Position numbers and translations under genes: made by a program. Positions 1 to 8,451 of a stretch of 64,000 nucleotides of DNA are shown here, piece after piece; position 1 is the stretch's first letter, and every line of letters begins with the position of its first letter. The notes beneath the pieces are model-generated. The model searched no databases, had not been told where the DNA came from, and saw nothing but the letters and a program-made list of their open reading frames with translations. Origin of the DNA: CAVQCX01 sp963711095 (GTDB taxonomy: Bacteria; Pseudomonadota; Gammaproteobacteria; Chromatiales; Chromatiaceae); NCBI GenBank assembly GCA_963711095.1, contig CAVQCX010000016.1, positions 46,148 to 110,147 on the forward strand, written 5' to 3'.

Positions 1-594
1 TGCGCGCTCGCGCATCAGCATGTCGTCGCAGGTGATGTAGGGCTCGCATTCGGCCCCGTTCAGGATCAGGGTGTGGATCGGCTGGTCGGGCCCCGGGGTG
101 AGCTTGACGGCGCTCGGAAAGGCGGCGCCGCCCAGCCCGACCAGCCCGGCCCAGCGGATGCGCTCGCGAAGCTGCGCCGGATCGACCTGCTCGAACCCCG
201 GGAGCGGCTCGGGCAGCTCGGCCCAGTGCTCCAGCCCATCGGTCTCGATCTCGATGCAGGGGGCGGAGAGTCCGGAGGGGTGTGGCACCGGGTGCTCGGC
301 GATGGCGGTCACGCGCCCCGAGCTCGGGGCATGCAGCGCCGCGCTGACGTAGCCCTTGGGCCGGGCGATCAGCTGGCCCTTGAGCACCCGCTCGCCCGGC
401 CGGACCAGCACCTCGGGCGCTGCGCCGATGTGCTGCTGCAGGGGCAGGATCAGCCGCGGCGGCAGGGGCGCGGGCGCGATCGGGCCGGCGGTGGACTGGT
501 GCTTGTTGTCGGGCAGCTGCAGACCCCCCGGGAAATGCCAGAGCTGGCGCCGGGGGGCCGCCGGGGCGAATGGCGACAGCGGTGCGGAGGCCAT
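1..594 (-). CDS. rnfC: RnfC, electron transport complex subunit C (N-terminal part)
   Basis: Peripheral subunit of the Rnf complex, which couples ferredoxin and NADH redox exchange to ion movement across the inner membrane and carries the NADH/FMN-binding module. The 198 codons present begin with ATG at 594 and run off the left edge of the window. The translation shows the RnfC N-terminal barrel-sandwich part and then the Rossmann-like signatures GLGGAAFPSAVKL and LNGAECEPYITCDD, which are typical of RnfC and NuoF. The start lies 4 bases after the rnfB stop, so the two are translationally coupled. The C-terminal 4Fe-4S motifs would lie outside the window. Confidence 0.93.
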   Translation of the reverse strand, partial: MASAPLSPFAPAAPRRQLWHFPGGLQLPDNKHQSTAGPIAPAPLPPRLILPLQQHIGAAPEVLVRPGERVLKGQLIARPKGYVSAALHAPSSGRVTAIAEHPVPHPSGLSAPCIEIETDGLEHWAELPEPLPGFEQVDPAQLRERIRWAGLVGLGGAAFPSAVKLTPGPDQPIHTLILNGAECEPYITCDDMLMRERA

Positions 595-598
595 AGCG

Positions 599-1161
599 TC
601 AGGCGGCGGCCGAGGCGCCGATGTCGCGGCCGGTGTCGCCTGGGAACGGCCATTTCCAGGTGCGTATCTCCTGGGGGATCGGCTGCATGCGGATGCAATC
701 GACCGGACACGGCGGCAGGCAGAGCTCGCAACCGGTGCATTCGCTGGCGATTACGGTGTGCATCTGCTTGGCCGCGCCCAGGATGGCATCCACCGGGCAG
801 GCCTGGATACACAGGGTGCAGCCGATGCAGAGCTTCTCGTCGATGACCGCGACCGAGGGCAGCTTGACGGCCAGCGATTCGTCCAGGGGCACTGGGTCGC
901 GGCCGAGCAGGTCGGCCAGGGACAGGATGGTGTTCTCCCCCCCGGGGCGCAGCGATTGATCTCCGCCTCGCCGTTGGCGATGGCCTCGGCATAGGGGCGG
1001 CAGCCGGGGAAGCCGCACTGGCCGCACTGGGTCTGGGGCAGCAGCTCGTCGATTTTCTCCACGATCGGGTTGCCCTCGACGCGGAAATGCACGCTCGCAT
1101 AGCCGAGCAGCAGGCCGAAGGCGAGCGCGAGCAGGGTCAGGGTGAGGATCGCGGTGAGCAC
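599..1161 (-). CDS. rnfB: RnfB, ferredoxin-type subunit (one-base frameshift)
   Basis: Membrane-anchored iron-sulfur subunit of Rnf. An N-terminal hydrophobic helix (TAILTLTLLALAFGLLLGY) is followed by the Fe-S cluster motif CGQCGFPGC and two ferredoxin-type 4Fe-4S motifs, CIGCTLCIQACP and CTGCELCLPPCP. I chose the GTG at 1161, which has a GGGAGG ribosome site and lies just after rnfA. The reading frame changes at about 937-943: upstream it reads RCAPGG and downstream ENTILSLADLLG, and joining them restores the family sequence. The shift lies at a run of seven G (coding strand) where eight would keep the frame. A consensus error is more likely than a pseudogene because everything else is intact. 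Confidence 0.88.
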
Positions 1162-1174
1162 GGCGGCCTCCCGG

Positions 1175-1756
1175 TCAGCTCTGGACGAGCCCGGCAAAGC
1201 CCATGAAGGCCATGGACATCAAGCCCGCGGTGATCAGCGCGATGGCGCTGCCCTGGAATGGGCGCGGGACGTCGGCCACGGCGACGCGCTCGCGGATCGC
1301 GGCGAACAGCACCAGCACCAACGCAAAGCCCACCGCCGCCCCGAAGCCGTACAGGGCCGATTCCACGAAGTCGTGGTGCTGCTGGGTGTTGAGCAGCGCC
1401 ACGCCAAGCACCGCGCAGTTGGTGGTGATCAGCGGCAGAAAGATCCCCAGCACCCGGTACAGCACCGGACTGGTCTTGTATATGACCATCTCGGTGAACT
1501 GCACCACCACCGCAATCACCAGGATGAACGCGATGGTGCGCAGATACTCCAGGCCCAGCGGTATCAGCAGGTACTCGTCGACCAGGTAGGAGGAGGCGGC
1601 GGACAGCGTGAGCACGAAGGTGGTGGCGAGCCCCATGCCGGTCGCGGTCTCGAGCTTGCGCGACACGCCCATGACCGGACAAAGGCCCAGGAACTTCACC
1701 AGGACAAAGTTGTTGACCAGGACCGTGCTGATCAGGATGAGCGCGTACTCTTGCAT
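1175..1756 (-). CDS. rnfA: RnfA, electron transport complex membrane subunit A
   Basis: Integral membrane subunit of the Rnf complex with about six hydrophobic segments; 193 residues, the normal length for RnfA. The start MQEYALILISTVLVNNFVLV and the internal FLGLCPVMGVS and TTNCAVLGVALLN are RnfA family signatures; their conserved cysteines lie near the membrane Fe-S site. It is the first gene of an rnfA-rnfB-rnfC operon reading out of the left end of the window. The 251-base region upstream to the divergent lipoprotein gene should hold the promoters for both directions; no clear box was identified there. Confidence 0.96.
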   Translation of the reverse strand: MQEYALILISTVLVNNFVLVKFLGLCPVMGVSRKLETATGMGLATTFVLTLSAASSYLVDEYLLIPLGLEYLRTIAFILVIAVVVQFTEMVIYKTSPVLYRVLGIFLPLITTNCAVLGVALLNTQQHHDFVESALYGFGAAVGFALVLVLFAAIRERVAVADVPRPFQGSAIALITAGLMSMAFMGFAGLVQS

Positions 1757-2007
1757 GAGCTTCCGGAATGTCGCTTAATCGAAAAAGCATAAAACTCCAC
1801 CCCTGGCCTTACAACCGCGCCCTGTCCCGGGATTGACGCAGGGGGCGACACTCCTTAATCTGCCACGCCCAACACCTCCGATTGCGGAGGAAGCGCAAGG
1901 GCCCCCACGGGCAGAGAGTGGCGCGCTTGTGTCGCCCGCCACGACAGGCAACATGCCCCGGCAACGCCGCTCCGTTCGGAAATCGTCGAAATAAAAGGAA
2001 AGCATTC

Positions 2008-2652
2008 ATGCGTATAAGACCGTTTGCCCGTTTGATCGCGCCGATCGCGCTGGTGCTGGGTCTGGCCTCCTGCGGCCAGCTCGGCAGCCCGGTCGCGGTG
2101 CTTGACCTGAACCGTGCGGTCAAGGAGAGCGGGCTGCTCGCTCAAGCGAACAACCAGCTGGCGGCCAGCCGCCAGCAGCTCCAGCAGCAGCTCGGTCAGC
2201 TCCAATCCCAGCTGTCGAATCGGCTCGCCAAGGCCAAGGAGGGGCTGGGCGAAAAGCCCTCGACCGAGAAGCAGGCGCAGTTCCAGAAGGAGCTGCAGGG
2301 GGCCAACCTGCGGCTCGCCCGGGCTCGCAAGCAGGCGGCCGGCTATCTGTACAATCTACGCAGCCGGCTACAAACCTGGATGCGCCAGCAGGTGCGCCCG
2401 GTGGCCCGCCAGGTGGCCGACGCCAAGGGCATGAAAGTCGTGCTGCTCACCAGCAACGCGGTGGTGTTCGACCATGACACCAGCCTCGACATCACCGATC
2501 AGGTGGTGGGGGAGCTGCGCCGCAGCGGTACCGTCAGCGCGCCCCAGGCCCAGCCGCCCCAGGCCCAGCCTCAGCAGCCGGCCCAGACCGAGCCGCAGTC
2601 GAGCCAGGCCGAGGCCCCTGCCAAGCCGGCCAAGCCGGCCAAAACCAAGTAG
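2008..2652 (+). CDS. Skp/OmpH-like periplasmic lipoprotein
   Basis: Probable periplasmic chaperone-like lipoprotein of 214 residues. The start at 2008 has an AAGGAAA ribosome site. A signal peptide ends in the lipobox LASC (residues 19-22), so Cys22 would be lipidated. The middle is Gln- and Ala-rich with strong coiled-coil character, as in the tentacles of Skp, and is followed by the strand VLLTSNAVVFDHDTSLDITDQVV, which resembles the OmpH C-terminal segment. The last 45 residues are a Pro/Gln/Ala/Lys tail (PAKPAKPAKTK). It sits alone between rnfA and metG. The client is unknown; the lipobox and the tail differ from classical Skp. Confidence 0.75.
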   Translation: MRIRPFARLIAPIALVLGLASCGQLGSPVAVLDLNRAVKESGLLAQANNQLAASRQQLQQQLGQLQSQLSNRLAKAKEGLGEKPSTEKQAQFQKELQGANLRLARARKQAAGYLYNLRSRLQTWMRQQVRPVARQVADAKGMKVVLLTSNAVVFDHDTSLDITDQVVGELRRSGTVSAPQAQPPQAQPQQPAQTEPQSSQAEAPAKPAKPAKTK

Positions 2653-2749
2653 CGCCCGACACCGGCGGGCCATGGGGCCTGCCGGGCGGCCCGCGCACGC
2701 CTGCGTCTGTCGCCTTACCCCTGGCTGCCGGCCGGCGCCCGCTCGCAGT

Positions 2750-4792
2750 CTATTTCACCCGCATCCCGGGCTCGGCACCGCTGTCCGGGGACAGGATGAA
2801 CAGCTCTTTGCCGCCCGGCCCTGCTGCGAGCACCATCCCCTCGGAGACGCCGAACCGCATCTTGCGCGGTGCGAGATTGGCCACCATCACCGTCAGCCTG
2901 CCCTCCAGGTCCTCGGGCGCATAGGCGGACTTGATCCCGGCGAGCACGTTGCGGGTCTCCCCCCCGAGGTCGAGCTTGAGCTGCAGCAGCTTGTCCGCCC
3001 CTTCCACGGCGCGGGCCTCCAGGATGCGCACCACGCGCAGATCGGGCTTGGCGAAGTCGGCGTAGTCGATGGTCTCCGCCAGCGGCTCCCTGGCCAGATG
3101 GCCCTCGGTGCGGGTCTCCTGGGGCCGGGCTTCGCGGGCGGCCAGGTCCTCCCGGGAGGCCTCGATCATTGCCTGGATGCTCAGCGGGTCGACCCGGGTC
3201 ATCAGCGGCTTGAACGCGTCGATGCGGTGATCGACCAGGGGGCTGGCCAGCCGATCCCAGGTCAGGGGCTCGCTGCGCAGGAAGGATTCGGCCGCCTCGG
3301 CGGTGCCCGGCAGGATCGGACGCAGGTAGCCGATCAGCACGCGGAACAGATTCAGCCCCATCGAGCAGATGGCCTGGAGGGCCCGGTCCTGGTCCGGTTG
3401 CTTGGCCACCACCCAGGGCTGCTGCTCGTCGATCCACTGGTTGGCCCGGTCGGCGAGCGCCATGATCTCGCGCACCGCCCGGTTGAGCTCGCGCCGCTCG
3501 TAGGCCTCGGCGATGGAGGTACCGGCCCCCAGGACCTGGTCGAACAGCGCGAGCTCGGCCAGGCTGTCCGAGAGCTGTCCGTCGAAGCGCTTGTTGATGA
3601 ACCCGGCGCAGCGGCTGGCAATGTTCACCACCTTGCCCACCAGATCGGCGTTGACCCGCTGGGCGAAGTCCTCGAGGTTGAGGTCGATATCGTCCACGCC
3701 CGGGCCGAGCTTGGCGGCGAAGTAGTAGCGCAGGTACTCGGGGTCGAGGTGGTCGAGGTAGGTGCGCGCCTTGATGAAGGTGCCCCGGGACTTGGACATC
3801 TTCTGTCCGTCCACGGTGAGAAAGCCGTGGGCGAGCACCGACGTGGGCTTGCGAAAGCCCGCGCCGTCGAGCATCGCAGGCCAGAACAGACAGTGGAAGT
3901 AGACGATGTCCTTGCCGATGAAGTGGTGCAGCTCGGCCTGGGAATCCAAGCCCCAGAAGGTATCGAAGTCCAGCCCCGCGGTGCGGTCGCAGAGGTTGCG
4001 GAAGCTCGCCATGTAGCCGATGGGGGCGTCGAGCCAGACGTAGAAGTACTTGCCCGGGTGGTCCGGGATCTCGAAGCCGAAGTAGGGGGCGTCCCGGGAG
4101 ATGTCCCATTCCTGCAGCCCGGCATAGAACCACTCGTCGAGCTTGTTGGCGATCTGGGCCTGCAGGCTGCCGCCCCGGGTCCAGGCCCTGAGCATGTCTT
4201 CGAAATCGGCTAGCTTGAAGAAATAGTGGTCGGATTCGCGCTCGACGGGCTTGGCCCCGGAGACCGCCGAGTAGGGATGCTTGAGCTCGCCCGGGGAGTA
4301 GCTCGCCCCGCACACCTCGCAGTTGTCTCCGTACTGGTCCGGGGCGCCGCACTTGGGGCACTCGCCCTTGATGAAGCGGTCCGGCAGGAACATCTGCTCC
4401 ACCGGGTCGTAGGCCTGGGTGATCATGCGCCGGGCGATGTGGCCGCCGTCGCGGTTGCGCTCGTAGATCAAGGCGCAGTAGCGGGCGTTCTCCTCCGAGT
4501 GGGTGGAGTGGTAGTTGTCGAAGCCGATCCTGAAGGCGGCGAAATCCGCCCTGTGCTCTTCGGAGATTCGGGCGATCAGGGCCTCGGGACTGATCCCCTC
4601 CTGGCGGGCGCGCAGCATGATCGGGGTGCCGTGGGCGTCGTCCGCGCAGCAGTACCAGCACTCGTGGCCGCGCATCTTCTGAAAGCGCGCCCAGATGTCG
4701 GTCTGGATGTACTCCACCAGATGGCCGATGTGGATGGGCCCGTTGGCATAGGGCAGGGCGCTGGTGACCAGGATCTTGCGTCTGTCGCTCAT
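2750..4792 (-). CDS. metG: Methionyl-tRNA synthetase
   Basis: Class I aminoacyl-tRNA synthetase charging methionine onto initiator and elongator tRNA; cytoplasmic. The 680-residue protein has the long MetG1 architecture. It shows the HIGH motif (PIHIGHL, residues 19-25), a zinc knuckle CPKCGAPDQYGDNCEVCGA, the KMSKS motif (GQKMSKSRGTF), a helical anticodon-binding region, and a C-terminal EMAP/Trbp111-type tRNA-binding domain beginning near DYADFAKPDLRVVRI. The ATG at 4792 gives the expected N-terminus. In Pseudomonas-type genomes metG is next to apbC and near rnf; here the men block separates metG from apbC. Confidence 0.97.
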   Translation of the reverse strand: MSDRRKILVTSALPYANGPIHIGHLVEYIQTDIWARFQKMRGHECWYCCADDAHGTPIMLRARQEGISPEALIARISEEHRADFAAFRIGFDNYHSTHSEENARYCALIYERNRDGGHIARRMITQAYDPVEQMFLPDRFIKGECPKCGAPDQYGDNCEVCGASYSPGELKHPYSAVSGAKPVERESDHYFFKLADFEDMLRAWTRGGSLQAQIANKLDEWFYAGLQEWDISRDAPYFGFEIPDHPGKYFYVWLDAPIGYMASFRNLCDRTAGLDFDTFWGLDSQAELHHFIGKDIVYFHCLFWPAMLDGAGFRKPTSVLAHGFLTVDGQKMSKSRGTFIKARTYLDHLDPEYLRYYFAAKLGPGVDDIDLNLEDFAQRVNADLVGKVVNIASRCAGFINKRFDGQLSDSLAELALFDQVLGAGTSIAEAYERRELNRAVREIMALADRANQWIDEQQPWVVAKQPDQDRALQAICSMGLNLFRVLIGYLRPILPGTAEAAESFLRSEPLTWDRLASPLVDHRIDAFKPLMTRVDPLSIQAMIEASREDLAAREARPQETRTEGHLAREPLAETIDYADFAKPDLRVVRILEARAVEGADKLLQLKLDLGGETRNVLAGIKSAYAPEDLEGRLTVMVANLAPRKMRFGVSEGMVLAAGPGGKELFILSPDSGAEPGMRVK

Positions 4793-4897
4793 GGCGGGAA
4801 TCGCGGCTCGGTCGCGGGGGATGCGGGCAAGCGGCGATTATCACACAGGCCCTTCGGGGGGGTCACTTCAGGCCGGCCCCAAACCGCCCGCTGACGC

Positions 4898-5401
4898 TCA
4901 GAACGGCGGTGCAGGCAGGGTCTGGCGCTGCGGTGCCGACGGGGCTTGACGGGCGCCCGCCTCGATCTCGCGCTTGATCCGCCGCAGCCCTTCGTCGAAG
5001 GCCTCAGAGGGAAAGCCGAGGCGGCTCATCAGGGTCCCGAGCTGTCGCAGCCAGAGCGGCCCCAGGGCATACTCGAAGACGCAGTCGACCCGGGTCGCCC
5101 GCCCGAGCTCGCCGAAGGTCAGGACACCCCGGCCGTGGCCGAGGGTGTGCCTTGTCTCCCAGGCCATGAGGCGGTCCGGGACCCACTCCACCACCTCCGA
5201 GTCGAATACCACCGACCGGCCCAGGGGCGCCTGGACGATCCAGCGCGAGCGCTTCGCATCGAGGGCGTGCACGGCATCGATCATCGGTATGAAGCGGGGA
5301 TAGTTCTGGATGTCGCCCCAGAAGGCGAACACGGTGGCGACCGGCGCTTCGATGGCGACCGATTTGCTCAGACGGGTGGGTTGTGGCGCGCTCCAGGGCA
5401 T
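4898..5401 (-). CDS. SRPBCC-family protein (polyketide cyclase/dehydrase type)
   Basis: A 167-residue START-like or SRPBCC fold protein. The N-terminal pattern VAIEAPVATVFAFWGDIQNYPRFIPMI is the first strand-helix unit typical of Polyketide_cyc2 members, and VFEYALGPLWLRQLGTLMSRL is the long C-terminal helix. Such proteins bind hydrophobic ligands or act in quinone and lipid metabolism, but the substrate cannot be read from sequence. It lies 10 bases after the menE start-to-stop region, at the 3' end of the men operon and in the same direction, so a role connected to menaquinone is possible but unproven. Confidence 0.8.
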   Translation of the reverse strand: MPWSAPQPTRLSKSVAIEAPVATVFAFWGDIQNYPRFIPMIDAVHALDAKRSRWIVQAPLGRSVVFDSEVVEWVPDRLMAWETRHTLGHGRGVLTFGELGRATRVDCVFEYALGPLWLRQLGTLMSRLGFPSEAFDEGLRRIKREIEAGARQAPSAPQRQTLPAPPF

Positions 5402-5411
5402 GTATAACAGG

Positions 5412-6932
5412 CTACCAGGGTTTGGGAATTTGTCGAATCGCGGTGTCCGTCGTAGTCCCGGATGCGATGCGATCCGACGGAGCGTGCTGCTCGAGCAGGC
5501 CGCGCAGGGCGCGTCGTTCCAGCTTGCCGAGGCTATTGCGGGGCAGGGCGTCGACCGGAATCAGCTCCCGGGGCTGCAGGCGCGAGGGCAGGTGGGCGCG
5601 GCTCCATGCCTGCAGGGCCTCAGCGGGCAGATCGCCGACCACCAGGGCGACCAGCAGGTCCCCCCAGACTGGGTCGGGGCGGGCGGTGACGGCCACATCG
5701 CAGACCCCGGGACAGCTCCTGAGCAGGGCCTCCACCTCGCCTGGGTGGATGTTCTCGCCGGCGCTGACCAGCACCTCGTCGGCCCGCCCCAACAGGTGCA
5801 ATCGGCCGGTCTCGTCCAGGCGGCCCAGGTCGCCGCTGTCGAAGCAGCCGTCGCGCAGGCCCTCACCGCTCGCGCCGTCCGCCCGGGCGTAGCCCGCCAT
5901 CAGGGTCGGGCCGGAGACACGGATGCGCCCGCTGCCGGGCGTCGGGCGGCCGTCGCCATCGACAATCTCCACCCGCACGCCGGCCAGCGGCGCCCCCACG
6001 TCCCCGGCCTGCCACTGCTCGTCCAACCCCCGGCGGGTGGCGATCTGGGAGCCGGTCTCACTCGACCCGTAGCTCGGGCAGATCGGCCAGCCGGCACGCC
6101 AGGCCCGCCGGGCCAGGGGCTCGGAAAGCGGGCCGCCGCCGACCAGCACCACCCGCAGGCTCGGTGGGGGCGGGAGGTCGGCGGCCTTGTCCAGCAGCCG
6201 GGCGAGCATCGCCGGCACCAATGAGAGGTGGCTGATCTGCGCGGTCTCGAGATCGGCCCAGACGCGCTGCGGATCGAAGCGCTCGTGGAGCACCACGCCG
6301 GCGCCGGCCTCCAGACAGCGCAGCAGGATCGACAGCCCGCCGATGTGCCAGAGCGGCAGGCAGGCGAGCCAACGGTCGCCCGCCCCCAGGCCGAGACGCT
6401 CGCGCGAGGCGCCGACGGCGGCGGCCAGAGCGGCAGCGCTGAGCATGACCGCCCGCGGTGAGGCGCTCTGGGTACCGCTGGTCGCCACCAGCAGCTGGAT
6501 CTCGTCGGCGCCGGCGGCTCGAGGTGGCGACGTTGGGCCCCCCCAGGCCCGCGTCAGCCAGTCGGCGGGCAGGGCCCGGACACCTGCCGGGAGCCCCTGT
6601 CCCACCCCCTCGTCGCAGAAAGCAAAACGCACCCGACAGCGCTCCAGCAGGCAGGCGGCGCTGCTGCGGTCCGGGTCCAGGGGCAGCAGGGAGGTGCCGC
6701 GGTAGAGGGCGAGGAACAGCCCCCAGGCGATCCGTTCGGGGCTGCGGCTCAGGACCGCCATGGGCCCCTGGGGATCGGTCAGCACCTGATCCAGCCGGCC
6801 CGCCAGCCGTCCCAGGCGGTCGCACAGGGTGGCGTAGTCCAGTGTCGCTCCGGCGCTCACCAGGACCGAGCCGCCGCCCCGCACGTCGCTGCATCGAAGC
6901 AGCCAGTGCCCGGGAAGCGACTGTTCGCTCAC
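5412..6932 (-). CDS. menE: O-succinylbenzoate-CoA ligase
   Basis: Adenylate-forming enzyme that activates o-succinylbenzoate to its CoA thioester in menaquinone synthesis. The 506-residue frame starts at GTG 6932, whose GTGA overlaps the stop of the upstream thioesterase gene. Visible ANL-superfamily motifs are the P-loop-like LLVATSGTQSASPRAVMLS, the YGSSETGSQ motif, the GRADEVLVSAGENIHPGEVEALL hinge region and the catalytic lysine region PRNSLGKLERR near the C-terminus. The hexapeptide position after YGSSE fits MenE. It is the last men gene of the operon. A general acyl-CoA ligase would look similar, but the neighbours settle the assignment. Confidence 0.93.
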   Translation of the reverse strand: MSEQSLPGHWLLRCSDVRGGGSVLVSAGATLDYATLCDRLGRLAGRLDQVLTDPQGPMAVLSRSPERIAWGLFLALYRGTSLLPLDPDRSSAACLLERCRVRFAFCDEGVGQGLPAGVRALPADWLTRAWGGPTSPPRAAGADEIQLLVATSGTQSASPRAVMLSAAALAAAVGASRERLGLGAGDRWLACLPLWHIGGLSILLRCLEAGAGVVLHERFDPQRVWADLETAQISHLSLVPAMLARLLDKAADLPPPPSLRVVLVGGGPLSEPLARRAWRAGWPICPSYGSSETGSQIATRRGLDEQWQAGDVGAPLAGVRVEIVDGDGRPTPGSGRIRVSGPTLMAGYARADGASGEGLRDGCFDSGDLGRLDETGRLHLLGRADEVLVSAGENIHPGEVEALLRSCPGVCDVAVTARPDPVWGDLLVALVVGDLPAEALQAWSRAHLPSRLQPRELIPVDALPRNSLGKLERRALRGLLEQHAPSDRIASGTTTDTAIRQIPKPW

Positions 6933-7354
6933 TCCAGCGACTCCCCGGTGGCTGACGTCTGTGCGAGTCTGGCACGAAGCCCCTCCGGCAGGGCGCAGGC
7001 GCGGCCGGTCTGGCGATCGACGCAGACGTGCACGCTCTCCACCCGCGCGCACAGGGTGCCGCGGCTGTCGCCGAGCGCGTAGCTGACGGTGAAGGAGCGC
7101 TCGCCGATGCGGCTCATCTCGACCTGCACCCGCACCCGCTCGCCGTGGTGCAGCGGGCGCAGATAGTCGGCCTCGGCGTGGGCGATGGGCAGGCCGATGC
7201 GGCCTTCGCGCAGCAGCCCGGCGAGATCGGCACCGCGCTCGGCCATGAACGCCTCATAGGCATCGTGGGTGTGGCGGAACAGCTCCGGATAGAAGAGCAC
7301 GCCGGCCGCATCGACCGACGACATACCCAGGTAGAAGACATACTCGAACGCCAT
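6929..7354 (-). CDS. Hotdog thioesterase, probable 1,4-dihydroxy-2-naphthoyl-CoA hydrolase
   Basis: A 141-residue 4-hydroxybenzoyl-CoA thioesterase-type hotdog protein. The motif DAAGVLFYPELFRHTHDAYEAF matches the catalytic Asp and long helix of the DHNA-CoA thioesterases (MenI and the cyanobacterial Slr0204 group). It would release 1,4-dihydroxy-2-naphthoate from the MenB product before prenylation by MenA. It sits between menC and menE and shares a GTGA overlap with menE, so it belongs to the men operon. The family is broad; the specific substrate is assigned from context. Confidence 0.85.
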   Translation of the reverse strand: MAFEYVFYLGMSSVDAAGVLFYPELFRHTHDAYEAFMAERGADLAGLLREGRIGLPIAHAEADYLRPLHHGERVRVQVEMSRIGERSFTVSYALGDSRGTLCARVESVHVCVDRQTGRACALPEGLRARLAQTSATGESLE

Positions 7355-7362
7355 GGCGATCC

Positions 7363-8451
7363 TCAGTCGACGCTGTTATGGGGCGGGCCCAGCCCCGGAG
7401 AGTCTGGCACCCTGATGCGGCCTCGCTGGGGCAGGGGCACGCCCTCCGGCTGGGCCAGCCAGAGTCCGGTGGCGAGGCCGTGGGCCAGCGGTGTGTCGAG
7501 CGCGGCGGCCAGGTGGACCCCGGCCCAGAGGCCCACGGGGCCTTCCAGGGTGCTGGTCACCAGGCACTCCAGGCCGGCCGCCCGGGCCCGGCGGGCCAGC
7601 TCCAGGCTGGGCAGGAGCCCGCCGAGCGCTTGGGGCTTGAGCACCAGGCGGCGCACCGGGGGACGGGCGAGCAGGCCCCTGAGATCCCGGCCGGCCAGGG
7701 ACTCGTCCAGGGCGAGGGGTCGCGCGGTCAGGGACTGGAGGCGGCGCAGTGCCTCGGGGTCGGCGCCGGCGAGGGGCTCCTCGATGGATTCGACAGGCAG
7801 CCCCTGCAGGGCGCAGAGCAGCTGCCGGGCCTCCTGCTCCTGCCAGGCGCCGTTGGCGTCCAGACGCAGCCCGACGCCGGGCCCCAGGGCTGCGGCGAGC
7901 CGGCCCAGGGCGGCGAGCTCCTCGGCGGGGCGGCCCAGCCCGACTTTGAGCTTGATCACCCGGTAGCCTTGCGCCGAGGCCTGGGCCAGCTGGTCTGCGC
8001 AGACCGCACCCAGCGCCCCCATAGGAAGTCCCACCTGGATCTCGGACGGGGCGTCGGCCTTCAGCCAGCGGGCCAGAGGTACGCGGGCCGCCGAGGACAG
8101 CATATCCAGCAGGGCGGTCTCCAGGGCGCAGCGGGCTGCGGGCGTCTCGCGCCAGTCCGGCAGCCGCGCCAGGGCCTCGCCGGGATCGGCCCCGATCAGC
8201 CCGGGCAGTGCGGCCCTCAGCCGCCGCTGCGCCGCATCCGGCTGCTCGGTGCCGGCCGAGGGCAGGGGCGCGCAGTCGCCCAGCCCTGGGTGTCCCGAGC
8301 GCGTGCGCAAGCGCACCAGCCAGCCGCTACGGACCTCGATCCGGTCCCTGGCGCTGACCCAGGGCCGGCAGAGCGCCAGCCGATAGGCCTGCAGGCGGGC
8401 CTCGGCGATGGCATCCCCGGCCGGCGCGACCCTGCGGGCCTCAGAGGCCAT
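7363..8451 (-). CDS. menC: o-Succinylbenzoate synthase
   Basis: Enolase-superfamily dehydratase that converts the MenH product SHCHC to o-succinylbenzoate. The 362-residue protein shows the superfamily features in order: the KxK lysine motif (YRVIKLKVGLG), the metal ligands LRLDANGAW, ESIEEPL and LALDESLAG, and the second catalytic lysine in RRLVLKPQALGG. The start overlaps the menA stop by 11 bases. No menH-type hydrolase is seen in this operon, so that step must be encoded elsewhere or be non-enzymatic. Confidence 0.93.
   Translation of the reverse strand: MASEARRVAPAGDAIAEARLQAYRLALCRPWVSARDRIEVRSGWLVRLRTRSGHPGLGDCAPLPSAGTEQPDAAQRRLRAALPGLIGADPGEALARLPDWRETPAARCALETALLDMLSSAARVPLARWLKADAPSEIQVGLPMGALGAVCADQLAQASAQGYRVIKLKVGLGRPAEELAALGRLAAALGPGVGLRLDANGAWQEQEARQLLCALQGLPVESIEEPLAGADPEALRRLQSLTARPLALDESLAGRDLRGLLARPPVRRLVLKPQALGGLLPSLELARRARAAGLECLVTSTLEGPVGLWAGVHLAAALDTPLAHGLATGLWLAQPEGVPLPQRGRIRVPDSPGLGPPHNSVD

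Noticed and set aside
2474..4213. Long plus-strand open frame of 579 codons
   Set aside because: It lies antisense to metG; high-GC codon bias opens the opposite strand, and its translation is Gly/Leu/Val-rich without family features.
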